Below are positions 32,718 to 41,741 of a DNA stretch of 64,000 nucleotides, piece by piece. The notes beneath the pieces are model-generated. The model was given only the letters and a program-made list of their open reading frames with translations, was not told where the DNA came from and made no database searches. The translations under genes and the position numbers were made by a program. The stretch is from DASSUW01 sp963759375 (GTDB lineage Bacteria; Actinomycetota; Thermoleophilia; Solirubrobacterales; Solirubrobacteraceae). Positions within the stretch are counted from its first letter, which is position 1. Each line of letters opens with the position of its first letter. Location of the stretch: positions 558,001-622,000 of the forward strand of contig CAVWYY010000002.1 of assembly GCA_963759375.1 (NCBI GenBank). The letters run 5' to 3'.

Positions 32718-34247
32718 GTGCTGCTGTTCGCGGCCAACCTGATCGACGGCTTCGCCGACGTCCTGACGCCGACCAACCTGCTGCTGGCGGCCGCCGGCGT
32801 CACCCTCGGCACGCTGGTCGGCGTCCTGCCGGGCATCGGCCCGGCGCTCACCGTCGCGCTGCTGCTCCCGATCACGTTCAACTTCTCCGACCCGGTCGGC
32901 GCCTTCATCCTGTTCGCAGGCATCTACGCGGGCGGCATGTACGGCGGCTCGACGACCTCGATCCTGCTCAACACGCCCGGCGAGTCGGCGTCGGTGGCGA
33001 CCGCCATCGAGGGCTACGAGATGGCCAAGCGCGGGCGCGCGAAGGCGGCGCTGGCGACCGCCGCGATCGGCTCGTTCGTGGCGGGCACGATCGGCATCGT
33101 CCTGCTCACGCTGGTGGCGGAGCCGATTGCCGACCTCGCCGTGAAGTTCCGGGCCGAGGACTACTTCATGCTCACGCTGCTGGCGTTCGCGTCGGTGACG
33201 GCGCTGACGTCGCGATCGCTGATCCGCGGCTACATCTCGCTGACGCTGGGTCTGCTGCTCGGCTTCGTGGGCATCGATCAGCTGACCGGGCAGTCGCGGC
33301 TGACCTTCGGGGTCGACCAGCTCGGCAACGGCATCGACATCGTGATCGTGGCCGTCGGGCTGTTCGCGGTCGGCGAGGCGCTGCACATGGCCAGCAAGCT
33401 GCGCAGCGCCGGCGAGGACGAGCTCGTGCGGCCGGAGGACGACAAGAGCCGCTGGCTGTCGAGCGACGACTGGCGGCGGTCGTGGCCGTCGTGGTTGCGC
33501 GGTGCCGGCATCGGGTTCCCGTTCGGCGCGCTGCCGGCCGGCGGCGCCGAGGTGCCGACGTTCCTCTCGTACGCGACCGAGCGGAAGCTGACCAAGCACC
33601 CCGACGAGTTCGGCAAGGGCGCGATCGAGGGCGTCGCCGGACCCGAGGCGGCCAACAACGCGTCGTTCTCGGGCACGCTGGTGCCGCTGCTCACACTGGG
33701 GATCCCGACGTCGGCGACCGCGGCGATCATGCTCGCCGCCTTCCAGATCTTCAACCTGCAACCGGGGCCGGAGCTGTTCACCGAGAACAGCGAGCTGGTG
33801 TGGACGCTGATCGCGTCGCTGTACATCGGCAACATCATGCTGCTGCTGCTCAACCTGCCGCTCATCCGCGTGTGGGTGAAGGTGCTCGAGGTGCCGCGGC
33901 CGCTGCTGTACGCGGGCATCCTCGTGTTCGCGACGCTCGGCGTGTACTCGCTGTCCGGGAGCACCGTCGAGGTGCTGGTCATGTACGCGATCGGCGTGCT
34001 CGGGTTCTTCATGCGGCGCTACGACTTCCCGATCGCGCCGGTGATCCTCGGCGTGATCCTCGGGCCGCTGATGGAGGTGCAGGCGCGCCGCGCGCTGGTC
34101 GGCTCGGGCAACGACCTCAGCGTGTTCGTCGGGCGGCCGCTCACCGTCGCGCTGCTCCTGATCGCGCTCGCCGCGTTCATCGTGCCCAACCTGCCGGCGC
34201 TGACCGGGTGGCGCCGCCGGCACGCCGGCACGGCCGAAGAGGACTGA
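32718..34247 (+). CDS. tctA: TctA family large membrane subunit
   Basis: 509 residues with 11-12 membrane helices. Family motifs include GTLVGVLPGIGPALTVALLL at about 31-50, YGGSTTSILLNTPGES near 77-92, and the second-half repeat GPEAANNASFSGTLVPLLTLGIP. This forms the sodium- or proton-coupled pore for tricarboxylates. The GTG start follows the tctB stop after one base and matches family N-termini. Confidence 0.95.
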   Translation: MLLFAANLIDGFADVLTPTNLLLAAAGVTLGTLVGVLPGIGPALTVALLLPITFNFSDPVGAFILFAGIYAGGMYGGSTTSILLNTPGESASVATAIEGYEMAKRGRAKAALATAAIGSFVAGTIGIVLLTLVAEPIADLAVKFRAEDYFMLTLLAFASVTALTSRSLIRGYISLTLGLLLGFVGIDQLTGQSRLTFGVDQLGNGIDIVIVAVGLFAVGEALHMASKLRSAGEDELVRPEDDKSRWLSSDDWRRSWPSWLRGAGIGFPFGALPAGGAEVPTFLSYATERKLTKHPDEFGKGAIEGVAGPEAANNASFSGTLVPLLTLGIPTSATAAIMLAAFQIFNLQPGPELFTENSELVWTLIASLYIGNIMLLLLNLPLIRVWVKVLEVPRPLLYAGILVFATLGVYSLSGSTVEVLVMYAIGVLGFFMRRYDFPIAPVILGVILGPLMEVQARRALVGSGNDLSVFVGRPLTVALLLIALAAFIVPNLPALTGWRRRHAGTAEED

Positions 34248-34310
34248 ACCGGGAATATCGACGTCCGGGCGAGTCCGCTCCTGCCGCGCCGCCGACCTCG
34301 TCGTGTTCGC

Positions 34311-34667
34311 CTACGCCTGCGTGCTCCTCGCCGGCACGGCATGCCTCGGCTCGTACACGCCGAGCGCGCCGAAGCCGGGCACGGCGATGCGCGCGAGCAC
34401 GCCCCAGCCCTGATCGTCGGGCCCGGCGAGCACCTCCACCCCGCGTTCCCGCAGCGACGCGAGCGTCGCGTCGAGGTCATCGGTCATCAGGTACAGCTCG
34501 CACGACGGCTCGTCGCCCGGATGCACCGCAAGCTCCGCGGGCGGGAGCGCGAAGATCAGCCAGCCGCCGCCCGCGTCGACCGACTCGAGGCCGAGCACGT
34601 CGGCGAAGAACGCGCGCGCGGCGTCGGCGTCGCGCGCGAACAGGATCGAATGGACCGCGTTGATCAT
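34311..34667 (-). CDS. VOC (glyoxalase-like) family protein
   Basis: 118 residues forming one VOC module. It opens MINAVHSILFARDADAARAFFADVLGL, with LAVHPGD and SCELYLMTDDLDATLASLRERGVEV in the second beta-alpha unit and the closing IAVPGFGALGVYEPRH. Members bind metals and small molecules in diverse enzymes and resistance proteins; the substrate is not evident. It is divergent from the GNAT gene with 17 bases between starts. Confidence 0.85.
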   Translation of the reverse strand: MINAVHSILFARDADAARAFFADVLGLESVDAGGGWLIFALPPAELAVHPGDEPSCELYLMTDDLDATLASLRERGVEVLAGPDDQGWGVLARIAVPGFGALGVYEPRHAVPARSTQA

Positions 34668-34684
34668 GTGGCCATCATGGATCC

Positions 34685-35506
34685 ATGACGCTCCCCGTGC
34701 GCCGCCTATCGCTCGACGACCTGCCCGCGTGCCTGGATCTGGCCGCCGACCGCGACTGGCCGCGCGAGGAGCACAAGTGGCGGCTGCTGTTCGAGGTCGG
34801 CGAGGTGTACGGGATCGTCGCGCCCGGCGAGGGCGTCATCGGTACGACGATCGTCACGCGCTACGACCCGGGCGCGGCGATCAGCATGGTCCTCGTCGCC
34901 GCGCACCGCGAGCGGCAGGGTCTCGGCGGGCGGATGATGCACCACGCGCTCGAGCGGACCGGTCCCGGCCCGGTCGTGCTGTACGCGACCGAGTACGGCC
35001 GGCCGCTCTACGAGCGGCACGGCTTCGAGGTCGTCGGGACGGCGACCGCCCACGTCGGCCTCTGGCGCGGCACCGCGGACGGCGTGTCGCGGGCAGCCAC
35101 CGCCGCCGACGGCGAGGCGATCAGCGCGCTCGACGCCGCGGTGTTCGGCGCCGCCCGCACGAGCCTCCTCGCCCGGCTGCCCGAGTTCGCGGACGTGCGC
35201 GTGGTGGAGCGCGACGGCACGATCGCCGGCTATGCCGCGACGTGGCGCAACGTCTCCGCGGACCACATCGGCCCAGTGATCGCCGCGGACGAGGAGGTGG
35301 CGCGCGCGCTGATCGCCGAGCTCGCCGCCGGCATCGACGGGCCGGTGCGCGTCGACCTCGGTCACGACCGGCCCGCGCTGCGCAGATGGGTCACCGAGCG
35401 CGGCCTCGACTCCGGCTTCACGGTGTCGCTGATGGCGGTCGACGGCCGGCTGCCCGACGGCGACCCTGCACGACAGTTCGCGCCGCTGATGCAGGCGTTG
35501 GGCTGA
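34685..35506 (+). CDS. GNAT family N-acetyltransferase, tandem domains
   Basis: 273 residues. The N-terminal GNAT domain (about 4-130) has the acetyl-CoA binding loop HRERQGLGGRMMHHALER. The second half (about 140-270) has a weaker GNAT fold (AGYAATWRNVSADHIGPVIA and EVARALIAELAAGI) lacking a clear CoA loop, as in Eis-like or DUF-type tandem GNATs. It acetylates an unknown amine. The start ATG fits LPVRRLSLDDLPACLDLA, the family opening. Confidence 0.85.
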   Translation: MTLPVRRLSLDDLPACLDLAADRDWPREEHKWRLLFEVGEVYGIVAPGEGVIGTTIVTRYDPGAAISMVLVAAHRERQGLGGRMMHHALERTGPGPVVLYATEYGRPLYERHGFEVVGTATAHVGLWRGTADGVSRAATAADGEAISALDAAVFGAARTSLLARLPEFADVRVVERDGTIAGYAATWRNVSADHIGPVIAADEEVARALIAELAAGIDGPVRVDLGHDRPALRRWVTERGLDSGFTVSLMAVDGRLPDGDPARQFAPLMQALG

Positions 35507-35548
35507 GACCGCGGGGGCGGCGCCGGCGCGGCGCCGCCCCGAACCGGG

Positions 35549-36355
35549 CTACGAGCTCCGCGCGCGCGACCGCTTGGCGGGCTTGGACCGCGAGCTCGAC
35601 GCCTTCGCGCGCGACGACGTCGACCGCGACGACTTCGCCGGCTTCGAGCGCGACGACGTCGACCGCGACGTCGACCGCGAGGACTTCGCGGGCTTCGAGC
35701 GCGACGAGGTGGAACGCGACGACCTCGCCGGCTTGGAGCGCGACGACTTCGCCGGCTTCGAGCGGCGGGCGCCGTTCGTCGACCGGCGCTCGGCGGGCGG
35801 GATCTCCTCGGTGGCGACCGCCTTGCCGAGCTGTGGCAGCAGAGTGGTCAGGAACGCCGCCATGCGCTCCTCCTGCTTGCGGAACTCGCGCGCGAGCTTC
35901 TCGGTGTCCTTGTCGCCGACCGCCTTCGCGATCGCCTCGATGGCGACGTAGTTGCCGATCTCCTCGTACTCGTTCCACAGCTCGGTCTTGACGTTCTTGA
36001 GCAGCTTCTCGGCGGTGCCGGTCCCGCGCAGCGCATGCACCGGGCCCTTGGCTGCGGCCACGGCCTTCGACGCGGCGGCAGTCGCCTTGCTCGCCACCTC
36101 GGACGCCACCTCCGGTCCGGGTAACGAGACCGCTTCCGCCTTGCCTCCCAACTGCTTGATGCGTCGTTCCAAGCCCTTCGCCTGGGCCTTGGTCTCCTTC
36201 AGATGATCCTGCAGGCGCTTCTTGTAGCTCGCGCGCTCGTTCGCCATCTTGATGTGCGCGGCGAGCGCGGTCTCCAGTTCCTTCTCTTTGCCATACGCCT
36301 CGTTGAGGTACTGGATCAGCTTGGTGTCTCGCGTGGAGAGTTGTTGTTCCGCCAT
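35549..36355 (-). CDS. DUF892/YciE-like ferritin-fold protein with basic repeat tail
   Basis: 268 residues. The first about 185 match YciE/DUF892 ferritin-like four-helix proteins: IQYLNEAYGKEKELETALAAH, LKETKAQAKGLERRIKQLGG, LWNEYEEIGNYVAIEAIAKAVG and LAREFRKQEERMAAFLTTLL. The last about 70 residues are low complexity, with five SKPAK/SKPAR units among Ser/Arg/Thr, like histone H1 tails. Such tails bind nucleic acid, suggesting nucleoid association or DNA protection under stress (inference). An AAGGAA ribosome site precedes the ATG. The repeat DNA region 35570-35770 is internally duplicated. Confidence 0.85.
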   Translation of the reverse strand: MAEQQLSTRDTKLIQYLNEAYGKEKELETALAAHIKMANERASYKKRLQDHLKETKAQAKGLERRIKQLGGKAEAVSLPGPEVASEVASKATAAASKAVAAAKGPVHALRGTGTAEKLLKNVKTELWNEYEEIGNYVAIEAIAKAVGDKDTEKLAREFRKQEERMAAFLTTLLPQLGKAVATEEIPPAERRSTNGARRSKPAKSSRSKPARSSRSTSSRSKPAKSSRSTSRSTSSRSKPAKSSRSTSSRAKASSSRSKPAKRSRARSS

Positions 36356-36387
36356 AGAGAGGTTCCTTCCCAACAAGCGACCGCTAC

Positions 36388-37701
36388 TCACGTCTTCTCG
36401 GCGCGTGCACGCGCCACGGCGGCCGCGACCGTCACGCCGGCCAGCGCGAGGAGTAGCGGCATGACCGGCAGGTTGCGCCGGTTGCCGGCGAGCAAGAGCC
36501 CGCCGATCGCGCTGATGCCGAGCAGCAGGAGCGCGATCGGGATCGCCTCCCAGCGCCGGCGCAGCGCGAGCAGCGCGAGCCCGATCAATCCGAGTGCGAG
36601 CAGCACGTAGTGGAACGCCGAGCCGGCGAACGACTCGCTCGGGTCGCCGGCGCCGTGCCACATGTGCGCGACCTTGCCGAGCACCATACGCGCGAACGCG
36701 ACGGGCTGGCCGGTCGCGTAGTCCTCCAGGTTCTGCTTGCCGATCCGCCCGAGCGCACTGTCGCGCGGCAGGTCGGGATAACGCTCGGCGACGCGATCGA
36801 GCAGCGGGTTCATGGGAATCCGCCGCAGCCGCTCCTCGGGGATCGGCGGGCCGCCGCGGGTCTGGTGCAGCAGGTGCTGCTTGACGCGCTCGTGGATGCC
36901 GTCACCCGGCAGGTAGGTCCCGATGAACAGGGCCTTGCCGCCGCCGGTGCTCACGGGCACGAAGCGGCCGAGCTTGTCGGACGTGTCGATCGTCCACGGC
37001 GCCAGCACGACCGCGAACGCCGCCACCATCAGGACGCCGGCCAGCAGCCCGCGGGCGAGCCCGCGGCGCAGCGCGACGACCACCACGGCCACCACTGCGA
37101 GCACCGCGGTGAGCATCAGGTACTCGGGCCGCAGGTATGCGGTCAGCGCGAACAGCAGGCCGGGCACGATCCACGCCCACGCCGGCCTTCCTTCGTCGGC
37201 CGCCCAGAAGATCGCGAGCACGCCGGCGGGGACGAACAGCATCGCCAGCGGCTCGGAGCTGAACAGGCTCGTGTAGAAGATCGTCGGCGGGTACACCGCG
37301 GCGAACGCGGCGCCGATCACGCCCGCCCACGGGCCGCCGAGCCGGCGGCCGAGCAGGAACACGATGAACACCGCGAGCGTCCCGAACAGCGCGACGCCGA
37401 TGCGCGCGGTCTGCGGGTCCACCCCGCCGGTCAGCCAGTACACGGCCGCCGCGAACAGCGGCATGCCGGGCGCGAAGTCGTACGGGTTCTGGGAGCCGGG
37501 GATGCCGAACTCGCCGTCCTCGTACAGCCGTGCGGCGAGCCGCTCGTACTGGTCGGCGTCGCTCCCGTGGCGGAACTCGTAGCCGTGCGTCGCCGCCCAG
37601 ATGCGCAGCACGAGCGCGACCACGAGCACCACGAGCAGCGCCGCGAAGACCGCCCGGCCCCCGAGGCGCTCGGGCAGCGTCCTTGCCCACGCGCGGATCA
37701 C
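36388..37701 (-). CDS. GT39/ArnT-like membrane glycosyltransferase
   Basis: 437 residues, GTG start, 11 or so membrane helices. The first periplasmic loop has HGYEFRHGSDADQYERLAARL (about 39-59), with the acidic residues characteristic of polyprenyl-phosphate-sugar mannosyltransferases of the PMT/ArnT group, and the LRPEYLML segment further on. It is likely to transfer a sugar from a lipid carrier to protein or glycolipid. It ends 32 bases before the DUF892 gene start on the same strand, so the two may be co-transcribed, though they are unrelated. Confidence 0.82.
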   Translation of the reverse strand: MIRAWARTLPERLGGRAVFAALLVVLVVALVLRIWAATHGYEFRHGSDADQYERLAARLYEDGEFGIPGSQNPYDFAPGMPLFAAAVYWLTGGVDPQTARIGVALFGTLAVFIVFLLGRRLGGPWAGVIGAAFAAVYPPTIFYTSLFSSEPLAMLFVPAGVLAIFWAADEGRPAWAWIVPGLLFALTAYLRPEYLMLTAVLAVVAVVVVALRRGLARGLLAGVLMVAAFAVVLAPWTIDTSDKLGRFVPVSTGGGKALFIGTYLPGDGIHERVKQHLLHQTRGGPPIPEERLRRIPMNPLLDRVAERYPDLPRDSALGRIGKQNLEDYATGQPVAFARMVLGKVAHMWHGAGDPSESFAGSAFHYVLLALGLIGLALLALRRRWEAIPIALLLLGISAIGGLLLAGNRRNLPVMPLLLALAGVTVAAAVARARAEKT

Positions 37702-37732
37702 GGGCGGTGACCTTAGCGGCGGTCCGAGATGG

Positions 37733-39080
37733 CTACGGCTGCGGCGGCGCGGCGACGATCGTGCAGCTCGTGCAGACCGGCGGCTTCGGCGGCGGCTGCG
37801 GCGGCGGGCCCGGGCAGCCGGGTACCTGCGCGGCGGTTGCGCCCGACGGGCAGGTCGGCTCCGGCGGGTCAGGCGGCGGGTCGCTCACCACGACCGGCTC
37901 GGGCGTGACCGTCGGCTCCGGAGCCGGCTCGGATGCGACGCGCTCGCGCGGCTCCGGCGTCGCGCGCGGCGCCGGCCGGTGGCGGACGGCCCGGGCCGGC
38001 CGCGATACCGGCGGCGCGGGCGTCGCCGTCGCCGCGGGAACGGGCGTGGCGGTGGCCACGAGCTTGACGACGTTGACGGGCTTCGCCTTCAGCCGGTGGC
38101 GGCGCGGAGCGCTGGGACCGCCTTCGTATGACGCGGCCACCACCGGCGCGGCGACGACCGGCGCCGATGCGGGCTCGGCGGGCGCGCGGCCGGGCGCCTG
38201 CACCATGTCGGCGGCTGCCAGCAGCAGCACGATGCCGGCGGCGGCGCCGAGCGCGAGCCGGCGCCCCCTCCGCGGCGATGTCCGACTGCGTTCGGCGGCC
38301 TCGGCCACGTCGCTGCGCAGCCACAGCGCCGGCACGAGCGGCAGCCACTGGCGATACGCGGCGCCCGCCTCCTCCATCGCCTCGACGCGCACGCGGCAGG
38401 TGGCGCAGCCGGCCAGGTGGCGGGCGAGCCAGTCGGCGTGCGTCGCGTCCTCGAGCAGGTCGTCCTGCGCGAGCGCGAGGAGCGGCAGCGCGGACTCGCA
38501 GTCGGGCGTCGCAGCCGGGATCGAGACGAGCGCGCCACGGCGCAGCCCGTCGCGCAGGTTGAGCCGCGCGCGCGAGATCAGCTGGGCGACCGAGTTGCGG
38601 TTCATGCCCATGACCTCGGCGACCTCGTCGTAAGAGAGCTCGCCGAGCTCGCGCAGCGCGAGCGCCTCGCGCTGCCTGGCGGGCAGCAGCGCATTGGCGG
38701 CGCGGATGTCCTCCTGGTGGGCCGCGCGCAGCGCCACCGCGATCGGCCTCCTCGGGCTCGGCGCCGGCGCCGACCGGCATCGCGGAGTCCGGGATCTCGG
38801 CGGCGGGCGCGGCGCGGCGGCGGCGCTCGATCGCGTCATAGCTCGCGTGGCGCGCCGAGGTCAGCAGGTAGGAGCCGAAGTTCACGTCGCGGCCGGCCAG
38901 GCTCGGCAGCCGCTCGAGCACCTTCAAGAACGTCTCCTGCGTGGCGTCGGCCGCGTCGTCCGCCGAGCCGGTGATCCGGTAGCAGAGGTTGTAGGCGCGG
39001 CGCTCGTGCCGGTCGTACAGCGCGGCGAACGCATCGCCGTCGCCCTCGGCAGCGCGGCGAGCGAGCTCGACGTCGTCCAT
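37733..39080 (-). pseudogene. ECF sigma factor fused to zinc-finger anti-sigma domain and Pro-rich tail, frame broken once
   Basis: About 448 residues when the frame is restored. The ECF sigma-2 (ATQETFLKVLERLPSLAG) and sigma-4 (LPARQREALALRELGELSYDEVAEVMGMNRNSV) domains are followed by a zf-HC2 zinc finger (HLAGCATCR). Next comes a membrane helix (about GAAAGIVLLLAAADM) and an extracellular-like Pro/Val-rich tail ending in CTSCTIV. One extra base near 38747 separates the sigma-2 part from the rest; removing it reads EEPIAVALRAAH in frame. Fusion of sigma, anti-sigma zinc finger and membrane helix in one chain is unusual: the sigma would be tethered and released by cleavage. Confidence 0.83.
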
Positions 39081-39222
39081 GCCCGAACAACCCTGCGCGG
39101 GCGCCGGCATTACGGCGCGCGCGCAAGCGTGCCCGTTCGGACAGCCATGTGGGCAAGCCGTAAGAAACCGCCGGCTCGCAGGTTGGGACCGCATCGACCC
39201 CACCGGCCCCAGGAGGCCCACC

Positions 39223-39901
39223 ATGCGTCTCATCCGCAACATCCGCCGTCCCTCCGCCGCCATGCTCGTGGCCTGCGCCGCGCTGTTCTCGGCGGTCGGC
39301 GGCACCAGCTACGCCGCGCTCAAGATCACCGGCGCGGACATCGTCAACGGCTCCCTCACCGGGGTCGAGTTCAAGAAGAAGTCGCTGCAGGGCAACCGCC
39401 TCAAGAAGAACACCGTCGACGGCTCGCGCGTGAAGGAGTCCACGCTGGGCACCGTCCCGAGCGCAGCGCACGCCACGGCCGCCGACACGGCCCTCAACGC
39501 CGACAAGCGACCAAGGCGGCCGACGCCGACACACTCGACGGGATCGACTCGGCCGCGCTCATGCAGGCCACGCCGCGCCTGTTCGAGGCCAACCGCGGCA
39601 GCATCGACGACTTCGGCGACGGCGCGATCCTCGGCACGCTCGACGCGATCCCGGCCGGTCAGTACGTCGTGACCGCCAAGTTCGGCTACGACAACGACGG
39701 CGCGCAGCAGCTCGAGAGCTGCACGCTGCATGTCCCGGGCGCCGATGACACGCTGCGGATCTACCCTGGAAGCGGACACCGTCGTGCTGCAGGAGGCCGT
39801 CAGCGTCCGCGTCGGACTTCTCGGCGACCGTCACCTGCACCGGCGACGGCAACGACGACATGATCGGCAACCTGAGCATCATCGCCGTCCGCGTCGACTG
39901 A
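39223..39901 (+). pseudogene. Secreted protein of unknown function, frame broken three times
   Basis: Signal-like N-terminus (MRLIRNIRRPSAAMLVACAALFSAVGG) followed by repeats of the type KITGADIVNGSLTGVEF/KKNTVDGSRVKESTL and by a sequence DADTLDGIDSAAL, all common in secreted actinobacterial proteins. A beta-rich C-terminal domain follows, ending GNLSIIAVRVD. Restoration needs one added base near 39510 (DKATKAADA), one removed near 39762 (RITLEADTV) and one removed near 39810 (SVASDFSATV). With these the product is about 225 residues. The three opposite-sign breaks in one gene point to sequence errors rather than selection. Confidence 0.78.
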
Positions 39902-39939
39902 GCTCGGAGCCCAGCGTGCCCGCCGGTTACCGTCTGCTC

Positions 39940-40401
39940 ATGGCAGATCCCACGATCTACGAGTGGGCCGGCGGGCACGCCGCCTTCGAGCGCTGGCTGA
40001 ACGCGTTCTACGACCTCGTCGAGCAGGACGACCAGCTGGCGCCGCTGTTCGGCGGGACGGTCAGCGAGGAGCACCGCCGGCACGTGACCGTGTGGTGGTG
40101 CGAAGTGATGGGCGGCCCGGCCGGCTACACGGAGGCCCTCGGGGGCTACGAGCACATGCTCGCCAAGCACCGCGACCTGTCGATCACCGACGAGATGCGC
40201 CTGCGCTTCGTCACGCTCCTCAGCCGGGCCGCGGACGAGGCGCAGCTGCCCGCCGACCCCGAGTTCCGCGCCGCGATAATGGGCTACGCCGAGTGGGGCA
40301 CCCGCCTGGCCATGCACAACTCGCAGCCGGGCGCCGAGGTGGCCGAGCACGCGCCGGTCCCCCTCTGGGGCTGGGGCGTCGCGCCGCCGTACCAGCCGTA
40401 G
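39940..40401 (+). CDS. Truncated haemoglobin (group II-like)
   Basis: 153 residues, slightly longer than the roughly 130 of minimal forms. It opens with YEWAGGHAAFERWLNAFYDLVEQDDQLAPLF (the TyrB10/TyrCD1 region) and has the proximal His F8 in HMLAKHRDLSI. The C-terminal region has WGTRLAMHN and a WGWGVAPPYQP extension. Binds O2 or NO; a role in nitric oxide or oxygen handling is typical. The ATG matches the family start. Confidence 0.9.
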   Translation: MADPTIYEWAGGHAAFERWLNAFYDLVEQDDQLAPLFGGTVSEEHRRHVTVWWCEVMGGPAGYTEALGGYEHMLAKHRDLSITDEMRLRFVTLLSRAADEAQLPADPEFRAAIMGYAEWGTRLAMHNSQPGAEVAEHAPVPLWGWGVAPPYQP

Positions 40402-40407
40402 GGCCGG

Positions 40408-41379
40408 CTACTCCTCGATCCGGGTGGGCAGCCCGAAGGCCGGGAACAGCTCCGGATAGAGGAAGTGCGTGATGCCCGCGATGCCGCCGTCGGCGATGTC
40501 GAGCACCGCGATGTTGAACGGCTCCCAGACCTTGCCGTCGGTCGTCTTGTAGATACCGACGGCCGGGCAGCCGTTGGCCGAGGTCACGCGCAGGCGCGCG
40601 TTGGCGCAGCCGATGCCCGGGCCGAGCATCCACTTGCCGACCTGCTCCGGGCCCTGGAGCCAGAGCTCGAACGGCGGCATGTTGAACGTGACGTCCTTGT
40701 GCAGGAGCGTGATCAGCTCGTTGACGTCGTAGCGCTCGAACGCCTCGACGTAGCGGGTGAGGAACTCCTGCTGCTCGCCCTCGTCCACCTCGGTCTTGCC
40801 GTCGGCCTCGAGGTTCAGCTCGTCGAGCGTGGCGCGGGCGCGCTGGAGCGCGCTGTTGACCGACGCGACGCTGGTGTCGAGCAGCTCGGCGACCTCGCTG
40901 GCCTGCCAGCGCAGGACCTCGCGCAGGATCAGCACGGCGCGCTGCTTGGCCGGCAGGTGCTGGAGCGCGGCGACGAACGCGAGCTTGAGCGTCTCCTTGG
41001 CGGCGGCGAGCTCGGCCGGGTCGTCCTCCGGCAGCACGCGGCCGTCGGGCACCGGCTGGATCCAGGCGCTCTCGGGAAGCCCGGCGTCGAGCTGCGAGTC
41101 GGCGGTCACGGGCGACGCGAGATCCATCGGCCGGGCGCGCTTCTGGGCGCCCTGGAGCATGTCGTAACAGACGTTGGTGGCGATCCGGTACAGCCACGAG
41201 CGCAGCGCCGCGCGCTCGGCCAGCTTGTCGATGCTCCGCCAGGCGCGGACCATCGTCTCCTGCACCGCATCCTCGGCGTCGAACCCCGAGCCGAGCATCC
41301 GGTAGCAGTAGCCGGTGAGCTCCCGGCGGTACTGCTCGAGGTCCTGCTCGGCGACGATCGTGTCGTGCTGGACGGCCAC
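40408..41379 (-). CDS. ECF sigma factor with C-terminal SnoaL-like domain (SigX5/SigG type)
   Basis: 323 residues. Sigma-2 has YCYRMLGSGFDAEDAVQETMVRAW. Sigma-4 has HLPAKQRAVLILREVLRWQASEVAELLDTSVASVNSAL. The SnoaL-like domain (about 205-320) begins LTRYVEAFERYDVNELITLLHKD and has MPPFELWLQGPEQVGKWM. This is the TIGR02960 layout, in which the C-terminal domain replaces a separate anti-sigma and controls DNA binding. A GTG start is read. It converges with the haemoglobin gene. Confidence 0.92.
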   Translation of the reverse strand: MAVQHDTIVAEQDLEQYRRELTGYCYRMLGSGFDAEDAVQETMVRAWRSIDKLAERAALRSWLYRIATNVCYDMLQGAQKRARPMDLASPVTADSQLDAGLPESAWIQPVPDGRVLPEDDPAELAAAKETLKLAFVAALQHLPAKQRAVLILREVLRWQASEVAELLDTSVASVNSALQRARATLDELNLEADGKTEVDEGEQQEFLTRYVEAFERYDVNELITLLHKDVTFNMPPFELWLQGPEQVGKWMLGPGIGCANARLRVTSANGCPAVGIYKTTDGKVWEPFNIAVLDIADGGIAGITHFLYPELFPAFGLPTRIEE

Positions 41380-41472
41380 GTCGAGACATCGTAGGGGCCG
41401 CCGCGGCGAGCCTTCAGGGGGCTATCCGTACTTCCCGCGATGAGTTCCACGCGCCCGCGACGTCTTAGGGGC

Positions 41473-41724
41473 ATGAGCGTGGCATTCACACGCCGGGAGC
41501 TGGTGCTCGATCCCGGCGCCCGGCGTGCGTACGACGAGGCCGAGTGGCACGACGCCCTCGTGGTCGTCAAGCGCGGCGAGCTCGACATCGAATGCCGGGC
41601 CGGCGGCCGCATGCGCTTCGTGGCCGGCGACATGCTGTGGCTCACCGGCCTGCCGCTGCGCGCGCTCAAGAACGAGGGCCTGGAGCCGGTCGTGCTCGTG
41701 TCGGTTTCGCGCCGCGCGCGTTGA
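41473..41724 (+). CDS. Small cupin-like protein
   Basis: 83 residues, ATG start. A single cupin half-barrel: REL(V)LDPGARRAYDEAEWHDALVVVKRGELDIE, then FVAGDMLWLTGLPLRALKNEGLEPVVLV. The usual metal-binding histidines are reduced to one (EWHDA), so it may bind small ligands without a metal. It precedes the aldolase by 17 bases on the same strand. Confidence 0.7.
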   Translation: MSVAFTRRELVLDPGARRAYDEAEWHDALVVVKRGELDIECRAGGRMRFVAGDMLWLTGLPLRALKNEGLEPVVLVSVSRRAR

Positions 41725-41741
41725 GCCGGTTTACTGCGCCG

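Noticed and set aside
31239..34247. Citrate-specific TctCBA
   Set aside because: The divergent TcuA-like gene favours tricarballylate or a related acid; the binding protein's specificity cannot be read from sequence, so no specific substrate is claimed.
35570..35770. Direct repeats that could be taken for a CRISPR array
   Set aside because: Units are short, irregular and in frame, encoding the SKPAK tail of a DUF892 protein; there are no spacers and no cas genes.
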